DNA of 64,000 nucleotides, from contig JAJLRJ010000010.1 in the NCBI GenBank assembly GCA_024195265.1, forward strand, positions 8,754,003-8,818,002, given 5' to 3'. Made by a program: the position numbers and the translations under genes. Of this stretch, positions 22,140-33,455 are shown one piece after another. The DNA comes from Dendrophyllia cribrosa (taxonomy: Eukaryota; Cnidaria; Anthozoa; Scleractinia; Dendrophylliidae). Every line of letters starts with the position of its first letter. Within the stretch, counting starts at the first letter, position 1. The notes under the pieces are model-generated. The model did no database searches. It saw only the letters and a list, made by a program, of their open reading frames with translations, and was not told the DNA's origin.

Positions 22140-22700
22140 TCTTTTATTTCCCAAACCGTGACTTCTTTCTGTTACATTTGAAAAGACTACTTTTAAAAGC
22201 AATGAAATCAGCAAACGACCGGGCTATTTTTTCAATTTCAGTGAATCTCAATAACAGAATTACGCGACCGTGCACAAAAACTTTTACTCGGTCTGGACTA
22301 AAAGTATGACTAATTTTCGAATAAAATACACCAGTTGTATCGGAAATTGCCCTAGAAACATACACAGACATCTTTGCGTATTAGGCGACGCGTGTGAAGT
22401 TAGAACTACCGGTATAAAATTAAGTCTTGTTTTGTTTACATAATATCAGATGTCATTACGATTGAATTTTAACATGTTTTATAAATATTTCTCTAAAACT
22501 AACCAGAACACAAAGAAAAGTGAATCACAAATTGATATCAACATAAATTTTCACCAAAAATTGTAATTTATTTTACGGTAAAGTCCCTCGTCTGTTTGAA
22601 AATTCTTTAAAACTCTGCTTCTTCGGTTTTGATCGCCCCACACTGATAAAAGCGAATGAATTTCCTCGAAGCAAGATTAGTTGCTAAAAGGTAAAAGGCA
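22140..22700. repeat. Dispersed repeat, copy A
   Basis: Shares a diverged colinear series with 57960-58760, including gaccgggctattttt, aggcgacgcg, aagtcttgttttgtttacat and ttcctcgaagcaagatt. No protein recognised. The divergence suggests an old repeat family. Confidence 0.75.
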
Positions 22701-22875
22701 TTGGGTATTCCTTAAAGCTTTCTCTTTCCATTTTGAATATTTTAAATGTGAGTTATTAATCCGATGACACAAAACTACGGTTTTAAAAATCAAGCACATG
22801 CCAAGCGCGGCAGCCATTTTTTGTAGAATGTTGGTGACCCGAGAACCCGGTCACTAAAATATGCGTGCATAAATT

Positions 22876-22879
<4 letters not shown>

Positions 22880-22939
<60 letters not shown>
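22880..22939. repeat. (ATA)n microsatellite
   Basis: About 20 near-perfect aat/ata units. Confidence 0.95.
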
Positions 22940-22942
<3 letters not shown>

Positions 22943-23094
22943 CAAGAAAAACGAAGCCGGAAACTTACCTCATGCGCGCTATGCGCATGAGTAATAACAA
23001 CGATGATCTAATATATTACCTAGTCGTTCATAGCGACCTGAATCAGTCTGGGAGAATACCCTCTATTTAAAGGTTCCTCGTACAACCTAAAGCA

Positions 23095-23296
23095 TGTGAT
23101 GGTTCACGCCAGCGACATAATGACATAAGAACATGGACATAAAGAAAAGATCAGTTGTTTCCTTATGTCGTAATGTTTGTGTTATTATGTTCCTATTATG
23201 TCGTTGTGTTAGTGACATAAAACATCGTTATAAATTGTGTTTACGCATTTGCGTGACCTCGCCGCTATGTCGTTATGTCGCTAGTATGAACCAGAT
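23095..23296. mobile_element. MITE with GACATAA inverted ends
   Basis: Outer inverted sequences gttcacgccagcgacataat and cgttatgtcgctagtatgaa pair across about 200 bases. The interior has many further gacataa/ttatgtc words. Non-coding. Confidence 0.7.
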
Positions 23297-23547
23297 TTAA
23301 GTGGTCATGTTGTGTATTAAACGTTATTTCAACGCGCTCACCTGACCTACGAGATGTTCTTTAAATATTATTCTTTAAGAAATTTTTATCTGGGAAACTA
23401 CGAGAAGCATTTCGATTCTACGAATCCATACAGACTATATTTTATAACCTGATACTGAAATACCTTTAAATAAACGACCAGTGAGCTGCATTTAGTTTAA
23501 CAAAATATCATATTTTTGAGATTCTTAATACTGTTTTTAGTTTACAG

Positions 23548-23643
23548 TTAGCTTTCTCTAAGAGGAACAAGCTTTGGACGGTCTGCCTTGGAGCTGAGAG
23601 ATTTTTACCCAAGGAAACTGAATTGAGTGGAGCACTGAAGTGA
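23548..23643 (+). CDS. RTK gene: candidate last exon
   Basis: After the acceptor gtttacag, a phase-0 frame of 31 codons ends in TGA. Its start reads LAFSKRNKLWTVCLGAERF. The phase matches exon 8 exactly. A poly(A) signal aataaa is at 23754. The peptide has no known motif, so this is a candidate only; the alternative is termination at 21841. Confidence 0.4.
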   Translation, partial: LAFSKRNKLWTVCLGAERFLPKETELSGALK

Positions 23644-23753
23644 AGTAGTTGTGAGCAACTGGTCTTTGTTGTTCATCAAGAGAGAGTTCAGACTTTATTC
23701 AAAATGGCCGTCATTGCTTTTTATCACCTAGAATAATATTTAACAAGCATCAC

Positions 23754-23759
23754 AATAAA
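23754..23759 (+). terminator. Candidate poly(A) signal of the RTK gene
   Basis: AATAAA about 110 bases after the candidate stop at 23643. Such words are frequent in AT-rich DNA, so support is modest. Confidence 0.3.
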
Positions 23760-24398
23760 CAAAGCAAAAGTGAAATGATTAGTTTTTCGCCATTCTGTGG
23801 AATGTTAAGGTCACAACACAATTGGAGGCTTATGGAGATAAGAATGGAATAATGTTTTGTTCCGTAAAAAGTTTCATAATGTTGAGTGTTATTCCACAGA
23901 CCATTTCGTTATAAACTAAACAGGCAAAAATACAGAGTAGACTTAAATTTATAATATAAATGCTACAGAAATGAGAATCAGAAATATTAAAAATAATAAT
24001 TATAATAATAATAAAATAAGGGAGAGAAGAAGGGAATCATTTCCATACAAGATATTTAACTGAGAAATAACGTAATTACTGTGGTGGTTCAAGAGAAATA
24101 TGGAGGTATGGAGTTGAGCTAAATTTTGTTATTATTATCAAGCAGTTTCTGCAATATCAAAAATACTTCGAGACAAGGCACGTCTCTTATTTTTAATAAA
24201 ACGATCTTTCGTCATTTTTCCACCATAGTAATCGACTGGCCTGGACCCTAATAAAAAGACTAAAGTTATGGTTTGGATTGTGTCATACCGGCTGCATGAT
24301 ATAAAATTGAATCTTTCGTTTTGACGGACTACTAATTTAACGGAGGCGGAAACTCATAAACCAGAAGTTTCCCAGTAAAACAAAAATGACGTCCACAA

Positions 24399-24399
<1 letters not shown>

Positions 24400-24444
<45 letters not shown>
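24400..24444. repeat. (TA)n microsatellite
   Basis: About 45 bases of TA. Related runs are at 24634-24658 and 24825-24857, bracketing a palindrome and a tRNA-like sequence. Confidence 0.95.
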
Positions 24445-24446
<2 letters not shown>

Positions 24447-24516
24447 ACAGAGAAACAATATAAAAAGTGTTTCACGCAGTCGTAAGAGTGCTCGATGCAA
24501 ATACATGCAGAGCGAA

Positions 24517-24633
24517 ATACAATTTTACATAGAAAATTTCTAGAGACAGTTACTCGAGTTTCACGCACTGATGATCGCTTAGTGCGTGAAACTCGAGTAA
24601 CTGTCTCTATAAATTTTCTATCTAAAATTGTAT
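24517..24633. repeat. 117-base near-perfect palindrome
   Basis: Arms of 53 bases (atacaattttacatagaaaa ... gagtttcacgcact and the reverse complement) surround an 11-base loop gatgatcgctt. The loop side has CTGATGA (24568) and GTGAAAC (24586), words seen in hammerhead ribozyme cores. It lies between two TA microsatellites. Confidence 0.9.
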
Positions 24634-24718
24634 TATATATATATATATATATATATATAACACAAATGGAGGCCCGTGAGCCATAAAGCCTAAAGTTCGG
24701 CTGCGTTATTGCGTAGTC

Positions 24719-24791
24719 GTCCTGGTGGTGTAGTGGTTAACACATCGACGCTAGAAAGTCGGGGACGCGGGTTCGAATCCTGATCAGGACA
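24719..24791 (+). tRNA. tRNA-like sequence (probable SINE head or pseudogene)
   Basis: Seventy-three bases fold as a cloverleaf: acceptor stem gtcctgg/tcaggac, D arm gtgt...acac with A box tggtgtagtgg, T arm with a perfect B box ggttcgaatcc. The anticodon arm tcgac/gtcgg leaves an eight-base loop, gctagaaa, instead of seven, so the anticodon is not defined (a Ser AGA reading is possible). That and the repeat surroundings suggest a tRNA-derived element rather than a working gene. Confidence 0.65.
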
Positions 24792-24820
24792 ATTTTTAAG
24801 GTTTTCACTTTGTGTTTATT

Positions 24821-24859
<39 letters not shown>

Positions 24860-24861
<2 letters not shown>

Positions 24862-26850
24862 CTAGATTATTGCATGGCAACAGCCTGACATCGTGTTTAT
24901 TCACGAGTTTTTTTATGGCATTCAAAACTCACAAATAAAGCGATATCAGGCTCCTACCATAGTAGTTTTTCTTCTTCAGATATCTCTCGATGCTTGCGAC
25001 CAGAAAGCGTAGGGATGATGGCTCTTATCAGATCCACCTTGTTTTCGTACAGCAACAATAATCCCCCGTAAATAAACATATAGTTCCTTTGGCGACAATT
25101 CTTCAAATTCTTCAATTATTCCTGTGTATTTTTTTGCTTAAAAAAAAGCCTTGTACGTCTTGATTTTTTTTTCTGACAGTGTTTTTGTTTTAATATCATC
25201 TTGCGAAACTGAAATAAATCTCAACAAAGCCGACATTTCGTGGCACCAGTATATTTTCATTTAAAACAAGCGCTCGCGTCAAACGCATTTACCAGTGAAG
25301 TGATATCGTATCACTTTACTGACAGTATGGATTGATTTTATTCATGGCTTTTTGACACTGATATACACTGTTAATTGCGTCGACGAAGGAGACGCTTCCT
25401 AATCTTGTCGGCTAGGCGGAACGAATCGAGAAAAGTGTCGGTACCAAATCTGCGCCATCTTGAAACGTCACAATAGTATCCCGCATTCTTAGCGCGTGTT
25501 TTGCCCTGCGTGCGCACTTTTTTTGCTGCCTCGTGCTCTGACAGCTCGTTCGACAACGTACAACTTTCCACAACTACAAGCCGGCCCTAAATTAAGAAAG
25601 AACCAGAAACATGCCTGAAACGCGAATGCCATGTCACAACGAGGTACCTAAGGAGACGCACTTTAATCTGTGATTACTTCTAGTATATATGTAACAAATT
25701 TGGATAACAACGCTTCTTATTTTCGGTTCTAGTTATTAGCAATTACACTGAAATCACAAAAAATCACTGAAATTAGGAATCACACTGAAGAAGGGCTCAG
25801 CACGAAACGTTTGTGTTGTAAATGACATTGACACTTTTTAAAAGATTTAAACCTTTTTACTTTAGGATTTAACCAGAGTGTCACGCATCACTGAAAAACA
25901 TTTGTTTTCTCCGTTTTTCTAGTTATTAGCAGTTGGTTTTATATTTAAGGGAAGTTGTTTTCCAAGTATATTTATGGACGCCATATTTGTGTTGACTTGG
26001 TTGAGTTTCCGCTTCCGGTTAATTAGTAGTCCCTTAAAATACGGGGTACAGCATTATCATAGTGCACAGAAAGATTCGCTCCAGACCACAATCGTATTCA
26101 TATTATCATGGGAGTGGGTGTGGAGACCTACCTGCTGAAAATAAATTAAATGTAAAGACTATAATTTACTGGCTTTTAACTAAAAAAAACCCACTCGCAA
26201 TAAAAGCATTGAAAAATTGGAAGGAACATCTTTCCAGGAATGATATTTCGTTGGGATTTACCTTAAGCAGTTCAAGTACATGTACAAAGACTCTTACAGA
26301 GAATTTGAGTTTCCAAAAAATATGATTATAAATTTGCAGTTTAAATCCCCATTGCAACTTTTGTATAGTCAAATCGGCTCTTTGGTTATACTTCCATTAG
26401 GTTTCATTATTCGTTTTTTTTAGGCTAACAAACTGCCACCTCCTTCAGATAAAGTGATTCCGATATCGTTTTGTTACAATTTTATTTACGGGACCTCAAT
26501 TTAGAAAATATCTTAGGAAGTTAAAAAACTGTATTCAAAGTCTTTATTACACCAAAAATCAAATCACAAAATATTTGTATTCGCTATAAGTTCCATTAAA
26601 TCGACTTATAAACATTTCTAATGCAAAAAATTACTTTCAACTGGTTCAAATTTGTTTATTTTCACGGCTTACATGTATGTGTAATAGCGTGACGAATTGC
26701 GTGACACATTTAAAACCTTTATAAATCGGAAGCAAAACATCGTCGAAACTTTTTGTGAAGGATTATAACACTGATATCCACATACCATGTTAGGAACTGC
26801 TTTGTAGTACGTATACTTTAGAATTTTATGACGTCATGTACAAACCAGTG
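24860..26850. other. Intergenic repeats, no gene seen
   Basis: No domain-bearing ORF. At 25785-25809 a sequence ctgaagaagggctcagcacg followed by aaacg resembles the ends of Penelope-like elements. The short ORF at 26062-26325 has no recognisable family. Confidence 0.45.
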
Positions 26851-26905
26851 AAAACTGTTATGTGTTACCCTCTTTAAATAAAGTTGACTTACTTACTTAA
26901 CTTAC
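26850..26905 (+). repeat. Retroposon 3' tail with (ACTT)n
   Basis: aataaagttgacttacttac and a short ACTTA repeat, as in LINE- or SINE-type 3' tails. Confidence 0.5.
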
Positions 26906-27064
26906 ATAGTCTGGATCATTTGAAACCTATTTACGCATTTTTCCAAGCTAGGGATGCACACAGCTTATAGTAATTCAAGAACAATACAACAATTTACTTT
27001 TTTCTTTGGCTTAATTTTGGACACAAGTCGTGAAATGTTTTCTGATCGAATATTAAAGAGCTAA

Positions 27065-27396
27065 AGGCCCATTTACACAGGCGATTTTTTGTGCAATTTT
27101 TGTCGCACTTGTCGATGCAAGTTTTGTCGAGCGCAAGTTGCATCTTCAAATCGCATGTGTAAACGGGCAGCGATTTTAGTGCGATTTGAGAGCGATTTGG
27201 CGCGCGATGTCGCAGAGGTTCGAATATGTTCGAAACCGGATGCAACTTGGCGGCGATTTTTGGGAAATCACAGCAAATCAAAGCAAATGTCACACCCGAA
27301 TCGCACAGGAAATCGCCGCTAGTTTACACTTGCGACAAAAGTTGAACTGGAGAGCGCGACAAAAATCGCATCAAAAATCGGATTTGTAAACTGGCC
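27065..27396. mobile_element. TWA-type MITE (Harbinger-like) in the left repeat
   Basis: The ends aggcccatttacacaggcga and tttgtaaactggcc are inverted, and TAA flanks both sides (27062-27064, 27397-27399). The right member of the pair has a single gctaatag at the corresponding place, so the empty site is visible. The interior is rich in GCGATTT words. Non-coding. Confidence 0.78.
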
Positions 27397-27604
27397 TAAG
27401 AGTCCGATAATCAGGTTTCATCGTTCAGCCTTGTTACATAATTTGTTGAATGTTAAGCCAAAATCTACATTTCTTGATTAAGTTTTTTACTCCTCAGTGT
27501 AACATTGCCTTTTATTTATTATATTTAAATCTCAAAAAACGTTCACATTACGTTTACCGCTGGTTTCAACGATTTTTCATATTCAAAACACATGCCACTC
27601 ATAC

Positions 27605-27880
27605 CATAGTTAATAGAACAAACTGGTTATGCAACTCAGTCAGTCTTTTGTTATATATACGTTTTTGTTCTCCATTTCTTTTGTTCGTTTGCCTTGACCC
27701 TGCACAAAACACAAACGGTATTGAAATGCATATGAGCAACTGACCGGTAGAAACATTTGGGCTCACACGTTAAACAAAACAATGTGCAGGGTCACGGTTC
27801 GTTCAACATAAAACAAAGCAGCTTTGTACACTCTTTTTGAAATTTGTTGAGCTTCATAACCAGTTTGTTCTATTGACTAT
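27605..27880. mobile_element. hAT-type MITE with 8-base duplication in the left repeat
   Basis: The inverted ends catagttaatagaacaaact and agtttgttctattgactat are flanked by ACTCATAC on both sides (27597-27604, 27881-27888). The other repeat copy has only one related gctcatac. Eight-base duplications are typical of hAT elements. A weak ORF inside is not a transposase. Confidence 0.8.
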
Positions 27881-28349
27881 ACTCATACAAAACCTTTGAG
27901 CTGACAGCAAACTTTGTCTAAGTCACGTAGGGGGTCCATCTATTTTTAGTAATAGTGCACAGCGCTATTCCCGTAAAAGAGCTTGTGACCGCTGATCAAC
28001 GTTTTTGTCGAAGTCAAATGCCCAACGGGGTGGACCTCGTTTCTAATTCCCCACTTTACGTATGCCTATTTAACTGATACATTACCTTAAAGTGCTGCTA
28101 CGATTTCTTTTCGCATTTTTTGTTTAAATTCAATTCATTAAATGGGCTCGCAATTACGCAAATCGGTATAATTAAGAACAATATATAAGCTTACTGAGCC
28201 TAGAAAAATCCCGTCCGCCGTTACTCAGTAATAATCGGCAATTATTTTAGAAAGCGGTCTAAGTACTATTATTGATTGGGTTGGCTTGTTTCCAAGCCTG
28301 CCCAATATATAAAATGGACGCTGTTTCGTAGTCACTTATTGACACGCCG

Positions 28350-28376
28350 GGGGGGGGGGGGGGGGGGGGGGGGGGG
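28350..28376. repeat. Poly-G run
   Basis: About 27 G bases. A quadruplex-forming, assembly-sensitive tract. Confidence 0.95.
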
Positions 28377-28816
28377 TCCGCCATATGAAAATGACGGGGT
28401 GTCCTTTTAGAATTTCGTTAGATGGGCATGGTTGAAAAGACGTTTTATCGTTAAGAGCTACTAATTGTAAATTTTAAGTGGAAGTCTCCCCCCCTCCCGG
28501 ATTTTGGAAATTTGAGAATAGATAAGCTAATATGTGGTGTAGGAGAAGTAAATGGGGATGTGCGTAGGCTAATAAATTGATTAAAAGGTTGTTTGTGTAA
28601 AGGGTATTCGTTTATAGCGGTGTGAGAGGAAAGCGTGAAGGGTGAATTGTCTTGTGAGCGTTTAAAGAGGTTTTAAAAGACACTGACCTATTTCTAGTAG
28701 CTGGTATTTGCTGCGGAACGAGCGTAGCGAGTGAGCAGCAACATAATCAAGATTTAAGAGAAATATATGAGAAAAAAATATAAGCTAGGAAAAATCTCGA
28801 TTTGATCGCTTTTTAC

Positions 28817-28940
28817 CAGAATTCACTGCGCCACGCACACATTTTGGGCCAGAATTCACTGCGCCACGCACACATTTTGGGCCAGAATTCACTGCGCCAC
28901 GTACACATTTTGGGCCAGAATTCACTGCGCCACGAACAAT
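28817..28940. repeat. 33-base tandem array, about 3.7 copies
   Basis: The unit ccagaattcactgcgccacg plus cacacattttggg is repeated with only one or two substitutions (cgcaca, cgtaca). The high identity means a recent expansion. Confidence 0.92.
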
Positions 28941-30183
28941 AGCCTCGCTTGCTGCTTCAAGCGTGCCAGTCGTAATCGGAACTGAAGTGTCGAAGACTAC
29001 CGCGAGTTGAGCGAGGACTGTGAGGCATGGTGATAGAACCGTTGGATAGCAAAGATTTTTGAAGATTGTACGGAATAAAAGACAAATTTATTTTGAAATC
29101 ACTCCGACAGCGGTCGATGAGACTGAGCTGAGCGCGTGGGGACGCGAAACCTGAGCTGAGCGCGTGGAGACGCGAATACGATACGGCTAGCTAGTAACGC
29201 AACATATTCATTATCAATAATTAAGTTAAACCTAAATTTTCACACTTTCCACGTGGTGAACGCGTCCTTTGCTCAACAATATTCTACAGACATTGCAAGA
29301 ACTTGATGCGTGAATTACAAAACAAAATTAGTTTTATTAGCTGGAGTTTTCGTCAATTCATCCCGGTTACATTTGCTTTGCTTTCCCTCAAAAAAACGAA
29401 AGAGAAAATTCTGTAATACCAGCGAGGCGATAAAACAGCATTATTACAACAAATTTACCGCAGCAATTACTATCTTTTGGATACACTAGTAATAGATTAA
29501 AAAGGGTGAAACCCGTACGAAAAATTATAGCCTGACATAGCGAGAATCCGGCCTGAAGTGATTTTTACGGCCTGCATTGAACGAGACAAAGTACGCCTAA
29601 AACGAGCCATTCTTCTATGTCTTGTCTCGGCGATAATCTAGCCTGCATAACAGGCGTTATTGGGGGCGCTCAAGCGGGTTTTGGGGCGCGAGCGCGTAGC
29701 GCGAGACACGAGCGCGAAGCGCGAGAACAAAGAGGTCTCGATTCTGCAGAGAAGAGAGATTCTACACTAGATAGAGCAGCCTAAATTAGTAGAAAGCTTT
29801 CTGCTTTGTAATACATGCAGAATTTGGGAAAGTATTCCCTCAATTTTGTTGGATCATATTGATCATTTGCAATCTGATATTTCAACGAATTATGCTGATG
29901 GAGCCGTTTCCAATAACCAAGGGTAGACATCTGCCGTTGGGATCTCTAGTCTGTTGGGAAAAAAGGACTTATGGTTTATTTGATAACATAATGCCCCGAA
30001 GAGTGAGAAGAGAGAATTTGAGGTGAGCAATTACATTGTACATGGAACATTAATGAAACGTGATTTTCTTCTATCGTTCATTGTTCTTTCAGTGATAAGA
30101 TTTGCTGCTAAAAGCATAATCAATTTTGAATGACACAGGCTGGAAAACTTCAATTTTAATTAAATGAGATATTTGTTTTACAC

Positions 30184-32056
30184 AGGGCCGGGTCGCACTG
30201 GCGTAAAAAGTTGTTTATTTTACAAAAAAATCTGTCATCATATAGGGTTTGCGAGTGCGACCCCTCTGTTAAAAAATATTAAAAATGAGCGGAATGCACC
30301 AAATGTTCAAAGATACCGACACTTGAAATTGGTGAGCTCTAGACCTCGCCGAAATGTCACAATTCGTCAAAAAAGCTATTAATATGTCAATCATGACGTA
30401 AATAGAAACCGAAAACGCGGTAAAATCAATTTTCTCACGAGTTTGGCGCCTTTCTCTAGCTCGAGATGGATCCAATGTGGCCATACTCAAGCCCCAGCGG
30501 TTTTTACCTTCTATTTGGGAAAAATCTAAATCTAAATCCAGGAGCTGCTATCAGACAACCAGAAGTTAACCGGCCAGCTAGCCAACATTTAGCGACGTAG
30601 CCGACATTCAGCGATACGGGTTGTGTCATCTTCGCCGTCTTCGTAGACTTTCTCAAAGTCCGTTTTTCGTTTTCTCGTTTTGGGTGGTCGGGCTGAGAAC
30701 GGACTTTTCTCGCCTGCAGCGCGCCATTTTTTACCGACCTGTTTTTAAGTCGGCGGTGTGTCGGGGGTGTGGCAGCATTGATGTCCAATCAGAGGGCGCT
30801 AAGTTTCATGACGTCATTTTCCGGGAAACTTGATAGAAACACAGAATTACAAAACAGCTATCATACTGGAGATTCAAATATTTGAAACCGGATGCAATGG
30901 AGATACTGCCTAGCTCCGAGAAACACATAAAATAAACTCTGAGGAGCTAAAAACAATTGCAAGATGCCACTATTCCAATATAGACCGTGACTATCGCATA
31001 AGAAGTCGTGAAGAAGAAACACTATATCAGAAGTTATGCTAACCGCAGACTTGCGGTCACATTAAATCACGGACTGAGAAATGAACTGATTCTAAGCAGT
31101 GAATAACTCGTACTTAAGCGACTACTACTGATCTTGCAACTCTTTCAAATTGAGCCAAAGAGGCTCCATTGTAATGCCAAGAGCTAGCAAACAAACGATG
31201 GCGTAACTAAATATTCTAAACGGCTCTGGAAAGCGTAAATTTCTCCTGTCAGTATCACAGCTAGAGATTTTTTCCCTAAGATCAAAGAAACGACAACATT
31301 TAGGACAACAAGCCTGTTATATCTTTATTTTGATCTGAAAGGAAAAAACCCTCAGGCACGTTCTTGGGGTACAGTTATTCATATAAAGCTAGGCTGAAAT
31401 GCTTTTAGCGGCGCGACGAGCAGGATTTCTGCTAGGCCTGTCATCCTGTCACCTTTTATAACAATTCATTGTGGAATTGAGACTATCCAGTCATTTGAGA
31501 AATGACATGTTTATTTTACCAGCCCGATGCGTGAACCATTACGTCATACCCATATTTTCGCGCCAACAATATGCAAATTAAATTCGATTTCGTGTAGACG
31601 AAACAAGTCGACTCGCGACTTCGTCGCTCGTTTTTCGCGACTTCGTCGCGCTCTCGGGGGCTTCGCAGTCGACTTGTGGCAAGTCTACCGTCTTCGTTGC
31701 CTGACTTGACGCTCATAATCCAACAGTGCCAGTTGAATATTCAGGTTATAAAGACTGTAGATACAGTGCATATTAAATATACTTGCCATTCTCACCTGCA
31801 TGCAGGTTAAAAGGCATAAAATTCCGAGAAAAGCGAAAGCTGTTTGTTGCGGTTCCATATTTTCGTAAATAGCATGATTGCATGACTCATTTTGGTGGGA
31901 GATAGAATTTTATCTTCTTCTGTTGACACATTGGTTGACATGACTAGTTGACTGTGTGACCCAAACATAACAAAACATTTTTTTGCCGGAAACAGAAATT
32001 TGAGTGAAATACAATCTCACCAAAACCAATTTTATCCTCTAGTGCGACCCGGTCCA
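30184..32056. mobile_element. Element bounded by inverted GGGTCGCACT ends
   Basis: The left end cagggccgggtcgcactggc and right end agtgcgacccggtccacag are inverted. A third, inner copy (gagtgcgacccctctg, about 30255-30270) makes a small 87-base hairpin with the left end. No clear target duplication and no transposase. The interior carries cgcgacttcgtcgc repeats (31613-31660). Confidence 0.5.
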
Positions 32057-32164
32057 CAGAAAAAAATGAAGTGGCATTTATTGAGATAATTAATGCATTT
32101 GTTAAAGATGTTATGGCTTACATGTTGTAAGCTTATTAGTATTTTGTGAAAGAAGGGGTACGTG

Positions 32165-33000
32165 ACTCAGACAAAGTTTGCTGTCAGCTCAAAGGCTTTG
32201 TATGAGCGTGACCCGGGGAGGGGTTACTCCCTTATATGACCTATACGGGGACGTGCCGCTGGACAGGGTATGGTTTTTGGCATTTTTGTCCTGAAGGTAT
32301 ATAATTCAACGCGAGTCTCTCCTAAACAGGGTCTGAATCTGTCCTAAACAGGGTATGGTTCCAGTTAACGTAGCGCTTGTGGTGACTTCCCTTGTCGTGA
32401 TTAGCATATTAATGCGAAGGTGAAGTCGTTTTCGTTTCAGATCCGTCTACTATTTTTTAAACCTCAGATTAATAACCACGCACGAGTCGTGTCCTAGACA
32501 GAGTCCTAAAATAGAGGGTGTTGTTCTACACACGGTACGTATTTTCGTTTCTTTTTTGTCCTAAACAGGGTCAGGGTCTCAGACCTTCATTGGCACCCCT
32601 ATACCCAAATATTGGTCAAGTACCCCCCTCCCCCCTCCGGGAGCGTGATGTGTTTTGGATATGAAAAATCGGTGAAATCAGCGGTAAACGTGATTTGAAC
32701 GTTTTTCGGGCTTCAAATACAATAAATACAAGGCAATGTTACATTAAGGAGTGAAAAACTGATTCAAGAAATGTAAATTTTGACTTAAAATTCAACAAAT
32801 TATGTGACGAGGCTGCACGGTGAACTTCGAATCTATTAGCCCTCAAGCGATAAGAAAACATTTCATGACATGTGCCCAGAGGCAAAGAGAAAAGTATATT
32901 TTTTTGTATTCTTCTTATATGACTTAGGTGTTTGCATCGCTAGCTTGAAAAGAGATGCGTAAATAGGTTCCAAATGATCTGTATTATCCCAAATTAACTG
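32165..33000 (-). repeat. Dispersed repeat, right member of the inverted pair
   Basis: Reverse-orientation copy of 26905-27945. It lacks both nested MITEs of the left copy but has its own insertion at 32212-32640. Confidence 0.8.
32212..32640. mobile_element. Nested non-autonomous element with 8-base duplication
   Basis: A 429-base insertion starts cccggggaggggttactccc and ends cccctccgg, with GAGCGTGA on each side (32204-32211, 32641-32648). The left repeat copy has no such insertion. Inner text with atgtgccgctgga-like words recurs at 33070-33120, so the family has another partial copy nearby. The 8-base duplication suggests hAT mobilisation. Confidence 0.72.
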
Positions 33001-33045
33001 CCGTGTACCCAAATTTTAACTAATTACTAATTAAAAAAAAAAACC

Positions 33046-33160
33046 CCGGGGGGGGGGGGGGGGGGGGGTTCTCCCATATATAAGCTATACGAGTATGTGC
33101 CGCTGGATGGGGTCGGGTTTTTGACCTTCTAGGTCTGAGATGGGATACTTTTTCCGTTCA
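33046..33160. repeat. Partial copy of the same G-rich family
   Basis: A poly-G run, then ttctcccatatataagctat and gtgccgctggatggggtcgg, matching the start of the 32212 element. Confidence 0.65.
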
Positions 33161-33337
33161 ATTTTCGAATTAAGTGTTTTGTCATTTTTTTTCCGGTACA
33201 TTTTTCATCTGGAACCGTGCCTGTGGAAGTTTCACTCGATTCAATGAGCGTGTATGGGTTTGACGCCTAATTCTGTCAATTTGTGTAAACAAACCCCTTT
33301 TTTGTATAAAGAGCCTTTTACCATATTTAACTGTTTG

Positions 33338-33455
33338 GTCTGACATGGGGTAGTGGAGTGAGTGGTCTGACATGGGGTAGTGGAGTGAGTGGATCCGTCT
33401 GACATGGGGTAGTGGAGTGAGTGGTCTGACATGGGGTAGTGGAGTGAGTGGATCC
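33338..33455. repeat. 27-base tandem array (two 59-base double units)
   Basis: Four copies of gtctgacatggggtagtgga gtgagtg begin at 33338, 33365, 33397 and 33424; gatcc follows the second and fourth. The true repeat is therefore a 59-base double unit present twice. It abuts the broken endonuclease of the L1-type LINE. Confidence 0.93.

Larger units (their letters stand above)
26905..27945 (+). repeat. Dispersed repeat, left member of an inverted pair, with two nested MITEs
   Basis: Blocks here recur inverted at 32165-33000: atttgaaacctatttacgca, cgtgaaatgttttctgatcg, cataatttgttgaatgttaa, aaaacgttcacattacgttt and ctgacagcaaactttgtcta. The copy is split by insertions at 27065-27396 and 27605-27880. 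Confidence 0.8.
27945..30180. other. Repeat-rich spacer, no gene seen
   Basis: Contains a long G run (28350-28376), a 33-base tandem array, and a GC-rich block near 29680-29730 with gcgcgagcgcgtagcgcgag. No coding signal found. Confidence 0.5.

Noticed and set aside
28817..28940. CRISPR-like repeat array
   Set aside because: Repeats are directly adjacent without spacers, and the host is eukaryotic; it is a minisatellite.
33338..33455. CRISPR-like repeat array
   Set aside because: Twenty-seven-base units abut; only a gatcc occurs between some of them.
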